A stretch of DNA of 64,000 nt from Planctomycetia bacterium (GCA_030537455.1 JAUNMR010000006.1:64929-128928), one strand, 5' to 3'. Positions 54,290-63,669 are shown, numbered from the stretch's first letter. Translations and numbers: made by a program. The notes: generated from the letters alone by a model not told the origin.

Positions 54290-57200
54290 ATGTATTGGAA
54301 TTTCCCCTATGTTCTCATACTTCTCCCACTCGTTCCCGTGGCGTTCCTTCTTGCGCGCGCATACGCTAAACGCCAGATTAAACGAGTGCATGAGACGTTT
54401 TCCCACGAGATTACCACGCGACTGTTCCAGACTCGATCACAATATTGTGCGCGACTAAAAGGCGCTTGCCTATTGCTCGGGGTCTGCGCGGTGATACTCG
54501 CATTAGCGGAACCCCATTTCGGCGCGACTGAAAACGAAACGCAGTCTTACGGTCGCGACGTCTTTGTCCTCTTTGACGTCTCGGACTCTATGCTCGCGGA
54601 AGATATGCCGCCCAATCGTCTTGCCATTGCAAAACTTGACGTGGAAGATCTCCTCGACGTCATGCGTGGCGACCGCGTCGGTCTGATCGCCTTTGCCGGC
54701 TCCGCACAGGTAGAAGTCCCGCTTACCACCGATTACAACTTCTTCCGTGACATTCTGCGCAACGTCGACACATCCACAGTGTGCATGGGCGGCACCGCGA
54801 TTGGCGACGCGATCCGCCTGGCATTAGCACGCTTCGGTCAAGAGGAAACGCGTCAACGCGCCATTATCCTGATCACCGACGGAGAAGACCACGACTCCAT
54901 GCCTACTGCCGCCGCAGAATCCGCTGCGCAACTCAACGTTCCCATTTACGCCATCGCCCTAGGCTCCTCACAAGGAGCCAAAATTCCGGTCTTTGACGTT
55001 GCCGGAAATAAAACCGGCTACAAAGTTTACGACGGTCATGAGGCGCTCTCAATGCCTGACGTGGAGACGCTCAAACAAATCGCCAAAATTACAAACGGGC
55101 GCTTCTATAACGCAACTGCCAACTTAGACCTCGCACGTGTCTATGCCACGAGCGTCGAAACGCTCGAACGTTCACAAATCGCCTCTGCCTCGCATATCGT
55201 CCTCAAGAACCAATACCAAATTTGCCTCGCATTGGCTATTGTCGCGTTTGCGCTCTATTATTTTTTGCCCGTTCGATTCTCTAAAGGAATAAACGACAAT
55301 ACTTTGAACAAGGTTCACTACGTGTCGACACGCTCGATCCTATTACTAACGCTAATAATTTCCCTTAGCGCGCCTTACCGCCCGTCGTTGGTTTGCGCGG
55401 CGCAAGGTTCCGACGCTCAGGCGACGCCAGTCAAGCGCGTTCTATCCAAAAAAGAGGAAATCCAACGCCTTAACGACGCCAACGCTCTACTGGCTCAGGG
55501 GAACGTTGAAGAAGCAACCGTCGCGCTGGAAGAGTTGAGTGAGGCAAAAACGCCGAGCGTTGCCGCACGCGCCCAATATAACCTGGCGTACCTCGCCCTT
55601 TTACAATCTCAAAACAAACTTGAGACATTGCGCGAACAAAAGGAGGAGGAGGAACCGTCACAACAAACACAGAGCTCTGTCGAAGGTCAGGAACAAGCGC
55701 CGCTTGGTTCCAACCCTGAGAACCTTGTAAATGATTACAACGTCCAACGTTCCAAACGCGACGCCTCGCGTCGCGACGCTTATCAAGACGCACAACGCGC
55801 GCTCGCACTATACAACGACGCGGCAAAGTATCGCGCCTATACAAAGGACGCGCGACAGAACATTAGCGACGTCTTCGCTTGGATTCAAAAGGAACAAGTA
55901 AATGAAAACGCCAGGGAACTTGATCTGCGCGCTCAGGCGCTCAGTGACCCGCAAACGCGTTTAACGTGGCTACAACAGGAGACGTCGAATTTGATTGACG
56001 ACGTCTTAACTGCGCGTAATCAACCTTTCAAGACCTCTTTACTCAAGCGCATGCCCGAGGAAGCTAAGTCGATTCAAGACTGGTCCGTCGACTTCAACGC
56101 CATCGCCGAAAATCTCCTCGCCCAAGTCGCGCAGAGCGCCACAATTCCTCCCGTGCCAGGGCTTAATCTAAACCAAGAGTCCAATTCGCCTGACCAGACC
56201 GAGCTAACGTACCTTACAGATACGTTTACACGCGCGCAGTCGCAATTCCAAGACGCAGTCCAGAGCGCGTCGACGTCCTTCGTCCAATTTGACGACACAG
56301 GAGTTTTTTCACTCCTGAACGCGCAAAACCAGTTGCTAACCCTACGTGAGGCTACCGCGCCTTACGACGCCTTGGTTATACAAGCCGCTCAGCAAGAAAA
56401 AGAGCTCCTCGACCAAACGCTTAATAGCGAGTCCTTTCTGGAGGCAGACCAGACGCAAATCATTAAATACCACTGGAATCGTCGAGCTTTTAAAGAGTTC
56501 GTCGCGATCATGACGCACAAAGCGCAAACGATCCAAGACACCACGCCTGAGGATCCAGAAAACTCTACTCACGCCGAAGACAATCTGGAATCGTTTGAGG
56601 AACAAACGCCGACACAAGAGGACGACCCAGACGCCATTGAGTTTGACCCCGATTACAATGAACTCAGTGGGAATAACGGCGTTCCTTCTCCACAAGAAAA
56701 AGTCCGCGCTTCTGCCAAGTTAGCGCTTCAGTATTCCGAAGAACTTAACGCGCTAACCGACGAATTAATTGAACTTACTCATGAATATCAGCCTTCGGCG
56801 AAAATCGCGCAAGAAGGGGCAAATCGGCAAGCGCGAATCAATCAGATTATGCAGGAGATTATCGAACCGTTACTGGACGACCAGCAAAACCAGAATCAGA
56901 ACTCTGATTCCAACAGTCGGCAAAATCAATCCGATAATTCCCAGCAGGATCAGGATAACTCCCAAGACTCTCCAAACGATTCTCCGCAGTCTAGAGAGAA
57001 TCAGGACCAACAGAGCGATTCCAACAAACAAGACGACCAGTCACAGGACGACTCCGACGCGTCTGAATCGAATCCAGACGACGTTCCCGAGAACCTAGAG
57101 GAACCGCCTAAGGAGCAGGGGGAGGAACAGGAAGATGACAAACCGGAACAAGAGCAGGCAAATCAGCGCGATACCGTCGACGCGACCACGCGCGAGAAAA

Positions 57201-57355
57201 AGCAAGCTCAGGATAAGGAGGACAAAACCGACGCTCAGCGAGAAGCCGACGCGCTCGTGAGACAGGTTCAGCGTCGACAAAAAGACGCCGAACCCACGCG
57301 TCGATCCGTGAGGCAGGCGTTGAAAAAACGCGAAAAATCCGGTAAAGATTGGTAA
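54290..57355 (+). CDS. BatB-BatC fusion protein
   Basis: 1021 residues in two parts. Residues 1-335 form a BatB-type VWA membrane protein, with membrane segments at about 5-22 and 60-75, MIDAS DVSDSM near 95, GGTAIGDA near 165, ITDGEDHD near 195, and a C-terminal helix (about 305-328). Then VSTRSILLLTLIISLSA at about 343-360 looks like a former signal peptide ending in VCAAQG. After it comes a BatC-like periplasmic TPR region (about 380-560, NDANALLAQGNVEEATVAL), helical stretches, and a very Gln/Asn/Asp/Ser-rich tail (about 860-1000) ending in a basic Arg/Lys/Gln segment. In other species BatB and BatC are separate. With BatA and BatD it is likely a membrane complex. Confidence 0.88.
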   Translation: MYWNFPYVLILLPLVPVAFLLARAYAKRQIKRVHETFSHEITTRLFQTRSQYCARLKGACLLLGVCAVILALAEPHFGATENETQSYGRDVFVLFDVSDSMLAEDMPPNRLAIAKLDVEDLLDVMRGDRVGLIAFAGSAQVEVPLTTDYNFFRDILRNVDTSTVCMGGTAIGDAIRLALARFGQEETRQRAIILITDGEDHDSMPTAAAESAAQLNVPIYAIALGSSQGAKIPVFDVAGNKTGYKVYDGHEALSMPDVETLKQIAKITNGRFYNATANLDLARVYATSVETLERSQIASASHIVLKNQYQICLALAIVAFALYYFLPVRFSKGINDNTLNKVHYVSTRSILLLTLIISLSAPYRPSLVCAAQGSDAQATPVKRVLSKKEEIQRLNDANALLAQGNVEEATVALEELSEAKTPSVAARAQYNLAYLALLQSQNKLETLREQKEEEEPSQQTQSSVEGQEQAPLGSNPENLVNDYNVQRSKRDASRRDAYQDAQRALALYNDAAKYRAYTKDARQNISDVFAWIQKEQVNENARELDLRAQALSDPQTRLTWLQQETSNLIDDVLTARNQPFKTSLLKRMPEEAKSIQDWSVDFNAIAENLLAQVAQSATIPPVPGLNLNQESNSPDQTELTYLTDTFTRAQSQFQDAVQSASTSFVQFDDTGVFSLLNAQNQLLTLREATAPYDALVIQAAQQEKELLDQTLNSESFLEADQTQIIKYHWNRRAFKEFVAIMTHKAQTIQDTTPEDPENSTHAEDNLESFEEQTPTQEDDPDAIEFDPDYNELSGNNGVPSPQEKVRASAKLALQYSEELNALTDELIELTHEYQPSAKIAQEGANRQARINQIMQEIIEPLLDDQQNQNQNSDSNSRQNQSDNSQQDQDNSQDSPNDSPQSRENQDQQSDSNKQDDQSQDDSDASESNPDDVPENLEEPPKEQGEEQEDDKPEQEQANQRDTVDATTREKKQAQDKEDKTDAQREADALVRQVQRRQKDAEPTRRSVRQALKKREKSGKDW

Positions 57356-57449
57356 CGATCCTTCTACGCCGTCGCGTGATCGTCATCCTTTTAATCCGTC
57401 CGTTACTCATCGTTCCCACACGAACGCATATCATTTTTGTAGGTCAAGT

Positions 57450-59438
57450 ATGCAATCTATTTGTTTACGACGAATTCCAAAGCTACCGTCGTTCGCGACT
57501 GTTCTTCTGTCAATCTTTTTAGGACATTGTCTTTACGCAGAGGAAACGGAAAGAACCATGTCGGTTCAAGTTCGGGACTCGGAAATATTCCTCGACGAAT
57601 CAACGACGCTGTCGCTAGTCTTTTCCGGTCTACAAGACGCGCCTCAAGTTGACTTGTCCTATCTTGAGCCAAACTGGAACGTCGTGCCGACGGGTCAGAG
57701 TCGGCGCTCGGAGTTTACCGGCTTCGGTCGCAACTCCTTATCACAAATGACGTTAACGTTGACTTACCGTTTGAGTCCCAAACACGCGGGAGATCTGGTC
57801 ATTCCCTCTCCAGAGGTTGAGATCGACGGTAAAAAATTGAGCGCAGAGCCGCTACATGTGCTCGTTAAAGAACGTGCAAAAATCGACGACGTACTCTTGG
57901 AATGCAATGTTGACGGGGACGAACCGCTGTATCCGCTCTCCCCTTTTACGGTCACGATTAGTGTTTACGTCAAAGAGTATCCAGAGGATCTACGTCAGAA
58001 CGATCCCATTCAGCTGGTCGCCTACCGTTTCGGCGCGCCGTTACTGACGATCCCTTGGCTCGACTCGCATAGAACAAACCAATTACTCGTCTCGGACGTC
58101 TCACTGGAGGATTGGCTTAATTCCTTTATCGCGCGCGAATACGGTTTTTCAATCAATCGTCTTCAGCGTGGAGGCGGTTTCTTTGACTTCTCGCTCTTCG
58201 ACGATCCACAAGATTTAGCGTTCCTACCAAAGGCTGAACGCGTTGTACGAAAGGATAAAAACCACGCCGACGTCGCTTATACCAAGTATTCCTTTGCGCG
58301 ACAATTCCGCGCTACCTCAGCAGGCACAATCCACTTCGACCCAACGACTCTACGCGGCGCTTTTTTTGACTTTTCCGATCCAAATCAAGTGGGCTCGCAA
58401 TCGGTTTATCTCGCAACCGACCCCGTCGACGTCGTCATTAAGGCGGTTCCTGAAAATGACGCGCCGGATAACTACATCGGCGTGATCGGACAAATCAAGG
58501 AGACTGTTTCCGTATCTTCTGAATCGGTTCAAGTGGGTGAGGCTTTTAGTATCAACGTCTCCTACACCGGCGCTGGCTCATTTGACGCGGTCAGTCCGCT
58601 CGACCTCAATGAGAGACTCAATCTCAAGGACGCCTTAAAGATCTACCCGGCAACGGAAAAATCCCTTCCAGATGGAGTTGAATACGAATACAAAGCGCGC
58701 CCCACGAAGCCCGGCGATATAGTCATACCAAGTATTAACAGCTCCTACTTTGACGTGGAACAGCGCAAATTCGTCCTCATGACTTCGTCAGAAATCAAAA
58801 TCCATGTTGAACCAAACGCCAACCGCGACGAGGAACTGTCAAACCAGGACGACACGGAAACTGACGACGCGCGTACAAACGTCGGCGATCAACTCGGCAC
58901 AAGAATCGCCAAGCAAAAGCGCGCGCTCTTGGGACTCTTGACCATTCTTGCCGCCTGCGCGCTGGCGTTCGGCGGTTTTCTCGGCGCGCGTGCCTTCTGG
59001 CGTTACAACACGGAACGAATCGCTTCAAGCAATCGTCACATGATCGAACTGGCGCACAAGCGTCTAGAGCACGGCGTGGCGCTCTTGAATACCTCTCCCC
59101 TCAACGGTCTGACGGAAATTCGACTGGCGTTCCTTCAGCTGGTCGGCAAGCGAATTAAACAGCCGCTCGACGCGCTCACCGACGCTGAAGTTCTCGAATT
59201 CCTCGCGCGCGAATTTAAGACGTCTAACACGCAAACGAGCGCTCGCGAAAACGAACAAGTTGGCGTCGTTCAGGATTTGTGCGCCTTCCTCAAGCAAATG
59301 GAGCAGTATAAATTCGCAGGTTCATCCAAATTCGACGAACAATTCAACGACAAGACGCGTCTGCTATTCAACGCATGGGTCGCATTCCTCAAAGAGAAGA
59401 TTAAAAAACTCTCCTCATACGCTCTGCCATTGGAATAA
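57450..59438 (+). CDS. batD: BatD-like oxygen-tolerance protein
   Basis: 662 residues, last gene of the Bat operon. A signal peptide (about 14-31, ATVLLSIFLGHCLYA), then repeated beta domains typical of BatD: VRDSEIFLDESTTLSL near 41, TYRLSPKHAGDLVIPSPEV near 106 and RPTKPGDIVIPSI near 415. One membrane helix (about 490-512, LGLLTILAACALAFGGFLG) is followed by a helical cytoplasmic domain (about 525-655). The gap after the BatB-C gene is 94 bases. Its stop codon is immediately followed by, and slightly overlaps, a foldable RNA element. Confidence 0.9.
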   Translation: MQSICLRRIPKLPSFATVLLSIFLGHCLYAEETERTMSVQVRDSEIFLDESTTLSLVFSGLQDAPQVDLSYLEPNWNVVPTGQSRRSEFTGFGRNSLSQMTLTLTYRLSPKHAGDLVIPSPEVEIDGKKLSAEPLHVLVKERAKIDDVLLECNVDGDEPLYPLSPFTVTISVYVKEYPEDLRQNDPIQLVAYRFGAPLLTIPWLDSHRTNQLLVSDVSLEDWLNSFIAREYGFSINRLQRGGGFFDFSLFDDPQDLAFLPKAERVVRKDKNHADVAYTKYSFARQFRATSAGTIHFDPTTLRGAFFDFSDPNQVGSQSVYLATDPVDVVIKAVPENDAPDNYIGVIGQIKETVSVSSESVQVGEAFSINVSYTGAGSFDAVSPLDLNERLNLKDALKIYPATEKSLPDGVEYEYKARPTKPGDIVIPSINSSYFDVEQRKFVLMTSSEIKIHVEPNANRDEELSNQDDTETDDARTNVGDQLGTRIAKQKRALLGLLTILAACALAFGGFLGARAFWRYNTERIASSNRHMIELAHKRLEHGVALLNTSPLNGLTEIRLAFLQLVGKRIKQPLDALTDAEVLEFLAREFKTSNTQTSARENEQVGVVQDLCAFLKQMEQYKFAGSSKFDEQFNDKTRLLFNAWVAFLKEKIKKLSSYALPLE

Positions 59439-59507
59439 CACGACAAAACGTTCATTCACGAAGACGCGTCATGAATCTTCGGAATGTACCGTACATTCTG
59501 TCGTGTT
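59437..59507 (+). ncRNA. Candidate structured RNA element (three-way junction) after batD
   Basis: Perfect outer stem of 9 bp (59437-59445 with 59499-59507) encloses two hairpins that abut exactly: CGAAGA/TCTTCG (59459-59464 with 59476-59481, loop 11) and GAATGT/ACATTC (59482-59487 with 59493-59498, loop 5). An alternative 11-bp hairpin with one bulged A (59453-59464 with 59476-59486) excludes the second. No T run follows. It may be an mRNA 3' end, a processing signal or a leader of the next gene. Confidence 0.45.
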
Positions 59508-59537
59508 ATAACCAATCTACGCATAAAAGTAAGTTCC

Positions 59538-59580
59538 TTCCTTGACAATACCTTTTCAAGGAACGCGTGAAAGATATAAT
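59538..59580 (+). promoter_or_regulatory. efpL promoter with inverted repeat over the -35
   Basis: TTTTCA (59553-59558), 16 bases, TATAAT (59575-59580). A perfect inverted repeat TTCCTTGA-N10-TCAAGGAA (59538-59545 with 59556-59563) overlaps the -35, where a repressor could bind. A second TATAAT at 59662-59667 has no good -35. The leader is about 175 bases. Confidence 0.6.
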
Positions 59581-59760
59581 CGTTCTAGAAAGAGTCGAGT
59601 CGTGACGCTTGCGCCTACGCGCGCGTTGGTTAAGCTACTGCGTGACTCGTAAATAGTACGATATAATACATCGCGTCGCGTCGTTGTCGGTTTCAGTCTG
59701 CGGTCGTCGACGTTGTGATAACAGGAGCGCTCTGCGCTCATGTTAACAAGGAACTGCAAT

Positions 59761-60330
59761 ATGATCGCAAAAGATATGAAGCGCGGCGACGTCTTGGTTT
59801 ACAACGGCGCCCCAATTATCGTGGAAAACGTCCAGGTTCAATCTCCTTCCGCGCGTGGCGCCGCGACGCTCTATAAGTTTCGTTGTCGTAATCTCATCAC
59901 CAAAGACAAGGTTGACCTCAAACTCAAGGGAACCGACAATCTTGACGAAGCGGACTTTCGTCGCCGCGCCGTGACCTACAGTTATGCCGACAGTACCGAC
60001 CTCTACTTCCTCGACTCGGAAAACTACGAAACCTATAACATCGCCAAGGAAGACGTCTCCGAAGAAATCAACTATATCAAAGACGGTCTGGAAGGCATTA
60101 TGGCGCTGATCTACGAAGATCGTTGCGTTGCGATCAATCTGCCGACCACCGTAGAAATGCTTGTGACGCGATGCGATCCGGCCGCGCGCGGTAATTCCGC
60201 CACCTCGCGTGAAAAGCCCGCCACCGTTGAAACTGGTCTGACCGTTATGGTGCCGGAATACCTCAACGAAGGCGAATATATCAAAGTCGACACGCGCACC
60301 GGTGAATTCCTTGGCCGCGTGACCAAATAG
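59761..60330 (+). CDS. efpL: Elongation factor P-like protein EfpL (YeiP)
   Basis: 189 residues, three beta domains as in EF-P. EfpL, a paralogue of EF-P, binds the ribosome near the E site and relieves stalling. The tip loop reads VQSPSARGAATLYKF, the mark of YeiP/EfpL; at the position where EF-P has a modified lysine it has Arg32, which needs no modification. Further blocks are SYADSTDLYFLDSENYETY near 79 and the C-terminal ETGLTVMVPEYLNEGEYIKV near 158. ATG 59761 gives the normal MIAKDMKRGDV start; 59740 would add seven residues. It has its own promoter and terminator. Confidence 0.92.
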   Translation: MIAKDMKRGDVLVYNGAPIIVENVQVQSPSARGAATLYKFRCRNLITKDKVDLKLKGTDNLDEADFRRRAVTYSYADSTDLYFLDSENYETYNIAKEDVSEEINYIKDGLEGIMALIYEDRCVAINLPTTVEMLVTRCDPAARGNSATSREKPATVETGLTVMVPEYLNEGEYIKVDTRTGEFLGRVTK

Positions 60331-60357
60331 TTTTAGCCGTTCGCTCCGCTCTGCTCT

Positions 60358-60408
60358 GGGAAGTCGTTACGTGCGCTACGCGTTGCGCGACGACTTCCCT
60401 TTCTCTTT
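60358..60408 (+). terminator. Terminator after efpL
   Basis: 10-bp stem GGGAAGTCGT/ACGACTTCCC with an inner GCGC/GCGC, followed by TTTCTCTTT, 27 bases past the stop. Confidence 0.8.
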
Positions 60409-60441
60409 AATAACGCGACTTGTCCGAGAGTTGAGTTAATT

Positions 60442-61470
60442 ATGGCCGCGATTCCTGCTATTGATTTAATTGAAAACCCACAAAAGTACGACATACCGCC
60501 GGTTTGCGTCCTGGTCGGCGAGGAAACCTTTTTGCGTTTTCATGCGTTCCAGGCAATTCGCAATCTCGTACTAACCGACCGGGGATCTGAATTCTCGCTC
60601 ACAAGAATCGACACGTCCCTCGCCCCGACCTTTCCACAAGTCATCGCAGAAGTCTCGACGCTCATTATGTTTGGCGAAGGACGACGCTTGGTCACGCTCG
60701 ACCCCGCCGATCAATTTGTCTCGCAAAACAAAGACAAACTCGAAGTTTACGTCGACAATCCAAGTTCCTCTGGCGTCTTGGTTTTGCAAGTGAGTTCCTT
60801 CCCGTCCAACCTGCGGCTATACAAAAAGCTCGACAAAGTCGGAATGATCGTCGACTGCAAGCCCTTGCCGACCAAATCGATTCCCAAGTGGCTGGTCGCT
60901 TGGGCCGCGCGCGCATATAATATCAAACTCGCAAGCGAGACCGCCGCGCTACTGGTCGAACTGGTTGGAGATAGCCTCGGAGCGCTCGATCAAGAGCTCG
61001 CCAAATTAAATATTCTCGCGAACGGACGAGCAATTGATCGTCAACTCATTGAGGCAAACGTACGCAACACGCGCCAACGCAAGGCTTGGGACTTGGTCGA
61101 TTTAGCGCTTGACGGCAACACGTCCGCGGCGCTCAGACTACTGCGCCAGCTCTACGCCGAGGGGGAAAATCCTGTGGGACTACTGGCGCAAATTACAACG
61201 TCGTTGAGGCGTATTGCCTCCGCCGTGGAATATATTAACGAATCTCCCATGCCCCCGACAGTCAATTCGGCGCTCGCGCGCGTCGGCGTGCCAAGTTTCG
61301 TCCTAGGCAAAACCGCCGCGCAACTCAATAAACTCGGTCCGCGACGCGCGCGTACGCTCATACAGACAATCGTACAGACAGACGTCGACTTAAAAGGCGG
61401 TTCCAAAGCCGATCCCAAAGAAGTTCTAGAACGTTTTATCGTCAAGATCTCCGCGCCGCAACTCAGATAG
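60442..61470 (+). CDS. holA: DNA polymerase III subunit delta HolA
   Basis: 342 residues, the usual length. Delta opens the beta clamp in the clamp-loader complex of the replisome. Family signs are the N-terminal VCVLVGEETFLRFHAFQAIR near 21, a central VSTLIMFGEGRRLVTL near 70, the small AAA-like lid with ELVGDSLGALDQELAKL near 174 and IDRQLIEANV, and the C-terminal LRLLRQLYAEGENPVGLLAQI near 236. There is no complete P-loop, as is normal for delta. It converges with folK 23 bases away. Confidence 0.93.
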   Translation: MAAIPAIDLIENPQKYDIPPVCVLVGEETFLRFHAFQAIRNLVLTDRGSEFSLTRIDTSLAPTFPQVIAEVSTLIMFGEGRRLVTLDPADQFVSQNKDKLEVYVDNPSSSGVLVLQVSSFPSNLRLYKKLDKVGMIVDCKPLPTKSIPKWLVAWAARAYNIKLASETAALLVELVGDSLGALDQELAKLNILANGRAIDRQLIEANVRNTRQRKAWDLVDLALDGNTSAALRLLRQLYAEGENPVGLLAQITTSLRRIASAVEYINESPMPPTVNSALARVGVPSFVLGKTAAQLNKLGPRRARTLIQTIVQTDVDLKGGSKADPKEVLERFIVKISAPQLR

Positions 61471-61493
61471 ACCAGACGCCCCCGACCTTGTCG

Positions 61494-62039
61494 TCAGGAC
61501 AGACGCTCCCCCGGACGGCGTATTAGTTGCGATACTAAAGGAAAACTCGTAAAGCCCCAGTTCATAAGAGTTCGAGTCTGTGCAAATGTGCGTTGAGACG
61601 TCGGGATCAACATATTCGGCACAATTTCACAAGCCGGGGATAGAACAAAATCACGCCAATAAACGCGCGGATGCGGTATGATAAGCTCCGGCGACCAAGA
61701 GATAAGGTCGCCGTAGAGAATAATGTCTAAATCTACGGTGCGCTCACTCCAGAAGCCGGTGCGAACGCGTCCGAGCTGATTTTCAATTTTCTGTGTTTGC
61801 GCCAGTAAAGCCAGCGGCTCAAGCGTCGTAGAAACCAACGCGACGGCGTTGCTATACATTGTGGTCGGCGTCGCGTTGACCTTTACGGGAAATGTGGAGC
61901 GAAGAGCGCTATGCCTCGCTAATATCGTCTCCGGCATATTCGCGGTCATCTCTAACGCAAGCTGAATATAACGCCGAGTATCGCCCACGTTCGAGCCGTA
62001 AGCGATAACCGCGTTGACCTCGCGCTTGTGAGTCGTCAC
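61494..62039 (-). CDS. folK: 6-hydroxymethyl-7,8-dihydropterin pyrophosphokinase FolK
   Basis: 181 residues, slightly over the ~160 norm. Transfers pyrophosphate from ATP to 6-hydroxymethyl-7,8-dihydropterin in folate synthesis. AYGSNVGDTRRYIQLAL lies near 13, the ATP/Mg motif ENQLGRVRTGFWSERTVDLD near 86, and IIPHPRVYWRDFVLSPACE near 121. The start is GTG 62039 with GGGAG 8 bases upstream. It starts 35 bases after the aroDE stop and is probably cotranscribed; both feed chorismate/folate metabolism. Confidence 0.95.
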   Translation of the reverse strand: MTTHKREVNAVIAYGSNVGDTRRYIQLALEMTANMPETILARHSALRSTFPVKVNATPTTMYSNAVALVSTTLEPLALLAQTQKIENQLGRVRTGFWSERTVDLDIILYGDLISWSPELIIPHPRVYWRDFVLSPACEIVPNMLIPTSQRTFAQTRTLMNWGFTSFPLVSQLIRRPGERLS

Positions 62040-62074
62040 GTTCTACGCTCCCGTGTCTCTTGAGAATACGACTT

Positions 62075-63613
62075 TTAACTCTCCTCATCGGCGTCGCGAA
62101 CGCGAGTTACCGCCAATGCGTCGCGCGTCACTTTGCGCATAAAGGTGACCGACGCCTTGTGACCGGTGAAGAGTTTGTACTGCAAACACGCCTGACCGAC
62201 GAACATTTGCACGCCGGAAATTGTCTTCGCCCCTTTATCACGCGCCATACGCAGGAGATAGGTCGTCTCGGGGTTGTAGACGGCGTCAAAGACGTACATG
62301 CCGCCACGCAGATATTTAAGTTCCATCGGCGATTCGTCGACATTCGGAAACATTCCAATCGGGGTGCAGTTCGCAAGAACCTGAACGACATAACCGCCGC
62401 GCTCCTCCCAGGAGCAGAACTCACAGCCGAGCCACCTGGCAATTTGTTCGCCCTTTTCGGAATTACGATCCGCTATAATCACGCGCGCCCCGCGCTCATG
62501 CAGACCATACGCAAGAGCCTTACCGGCGCCGCCGGCGCCCAGCACCATTGCGCTCAGACCATTGAGAGGACTTGGCTCATTGGGATTGAGTGGACGACCG
62601 ACAATCGTCGCTTCAATACTATGAACCGCCGCGAGGTAATCGGTATTATATCCGTATCGATTCAGACCGTCGAAGACTACGGTATTACACGCGCCGATCG
62701 TCTCCACTGCCGGATCGAGAAACGAGAGTTTTTGAATGATTTCTGTCTTATGCGGAATTGTAACGCTCAGCCCCTTGAGTCCGATTATGCCCTGAGCGCG
62801 ATCGACGAAGGTCGCGAGATCCTCTTTGGGAATACGGAACGGCAAGTAGACGCCGTTATACTTCTGTTCGGCAAAGACGCTGTTGTGCAACAACGGACTG
62901 AGACTATGCTGGACGGGGTCGGCAACCACGCCAAAGACCTCGGTTTCCGCGTCGATCTCGTCGTAGCGGTACTGATCGCGCATGACCTTGTAGTAGGGCA
63001 AACCCGGTGCGAGAGTGCGCGTTTTGGAGAAGGACGCGTAAGTATAAGGACATCCCCATTTCTTACCGAGCACGCGCGTAAAGAACCCCATTTCCGTCAT
63101 GGAAATCGCAAGTGTGCGCGGTTTACCACGCTGGGAGTTAGCGCGTTTTTCAAATTCGATAAGTCGGAAAACGTCGTTGATAGATTTCGGCGTCACCGCA
63201 ATTTTAACGATATCAGGGTCGCAAGTGGCGAGGATCTTTTCACGCAAGGCGTCGAGATCCTCGGGCGTCTCCGACATATTGTGATAACTGACGATTCGCT
63301 TGGTCTTACCGAAACGCGGAATCGACGCGGCAACGTCTGATTCAAGGTCAATATATTCAACGCCTTCTGCAATCAGAGCGCGCAACAGTCTTAGACGTTC
63401 CTCTTCGGTACCACGCCATTTTCCGCCGTCCTCTGGACGACGAACCGTCGCTAGAACTGCCGTGGGACGGTCAGGGAGAAGACGATGCAATTGTGGCTCT
63501 TTGCGCAAAAAATCCAGACGTAACTCGACAAATTTTACATTGTCCTCCGCCAGAGCGCGCCATTCCTCCAGCATACGTCGGTGACTGCCGCAACCAATTG
63601 TGACGCATATCAT
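62075..63613 (-). CDS. aroDE: Bifunctional 3-dehydroquinate dehydratase / shikimate dehydrogenase
   Basis: 512 residues, two enzymes of the shikimate pathway in one chain. Residues 1-215 are type I dehydroquinase: FVELRLDFLR near 29, the His in IVSYHNMSE near 110 and the Schiff-base Lys in PDIVKIAVT near 135. Residues about 225-512 are AroE: shikimate-binding PVQHSLSPLLHN near 237, LSVTIPHK with the catalytic Lys near 285, YNTD near 315 and NADP-loop LGAGGAGKAL near 350. In E. coli aroD and aroE are separate; fusions are known in plants, chlamydiae and planctomycetes. AAGGAG lies 9 bases before the ATG. folK follows. Confidence 0.96.
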   Translation of the reverse strand: MICVTIGCGSHRRMLEEWRALAEDNVKFVELRLDFLRKEPQLHRLLPDRPTAVLATVRRPEDGGKWRGTEEERLRLLRALIAEGVEYIDLESDVAASIPRFGKTKRIVSYHNMSETPEDLDALREKILATCDPDIVKIAVTPKSINDVFRLIEFEKRANSQRGKPRTLAISMTEMGFFTRVLGKKWGCPYTYASFSKTRTLAPGLPYYKVMRDQYRYDEIDAETEVFGVVADPVQHSLSPLLHNSVFAEQKYNGVYLPFRIPKEDLATFVDRAQGIIGLKGLSVTIPHKTEIIQKLSFLDPAVETIGACNTVVFDGLNRYGYNTDYLAAVHSIEATIVGRPLNPNEPSPLNGLSAMVLGAGGAGKALAYGLHERGARVIIADRNSEKGEQIARWLGCEFCSWEERGGYVVQVLANCTPIGMFPNVDESPMELKYLRGGMYVFDAVYNPETTYLLRMARDKGAKTISGVQMFVGQACLQYKLFTGHKASVTFMRKVTRDALAVTRVRDADEES

Positions 63614-63669
63614 TGCAACATACTCCTTGAACGAACTCTCTTGACGCGCGACCAGACGTCAACGCACGT

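Noticed and set aside
62060-63340. 426-codon open frame on the plus strand
   Set aside because: Antisense to aroDE, which has all catalytic motifs. A codon-usage shadow.
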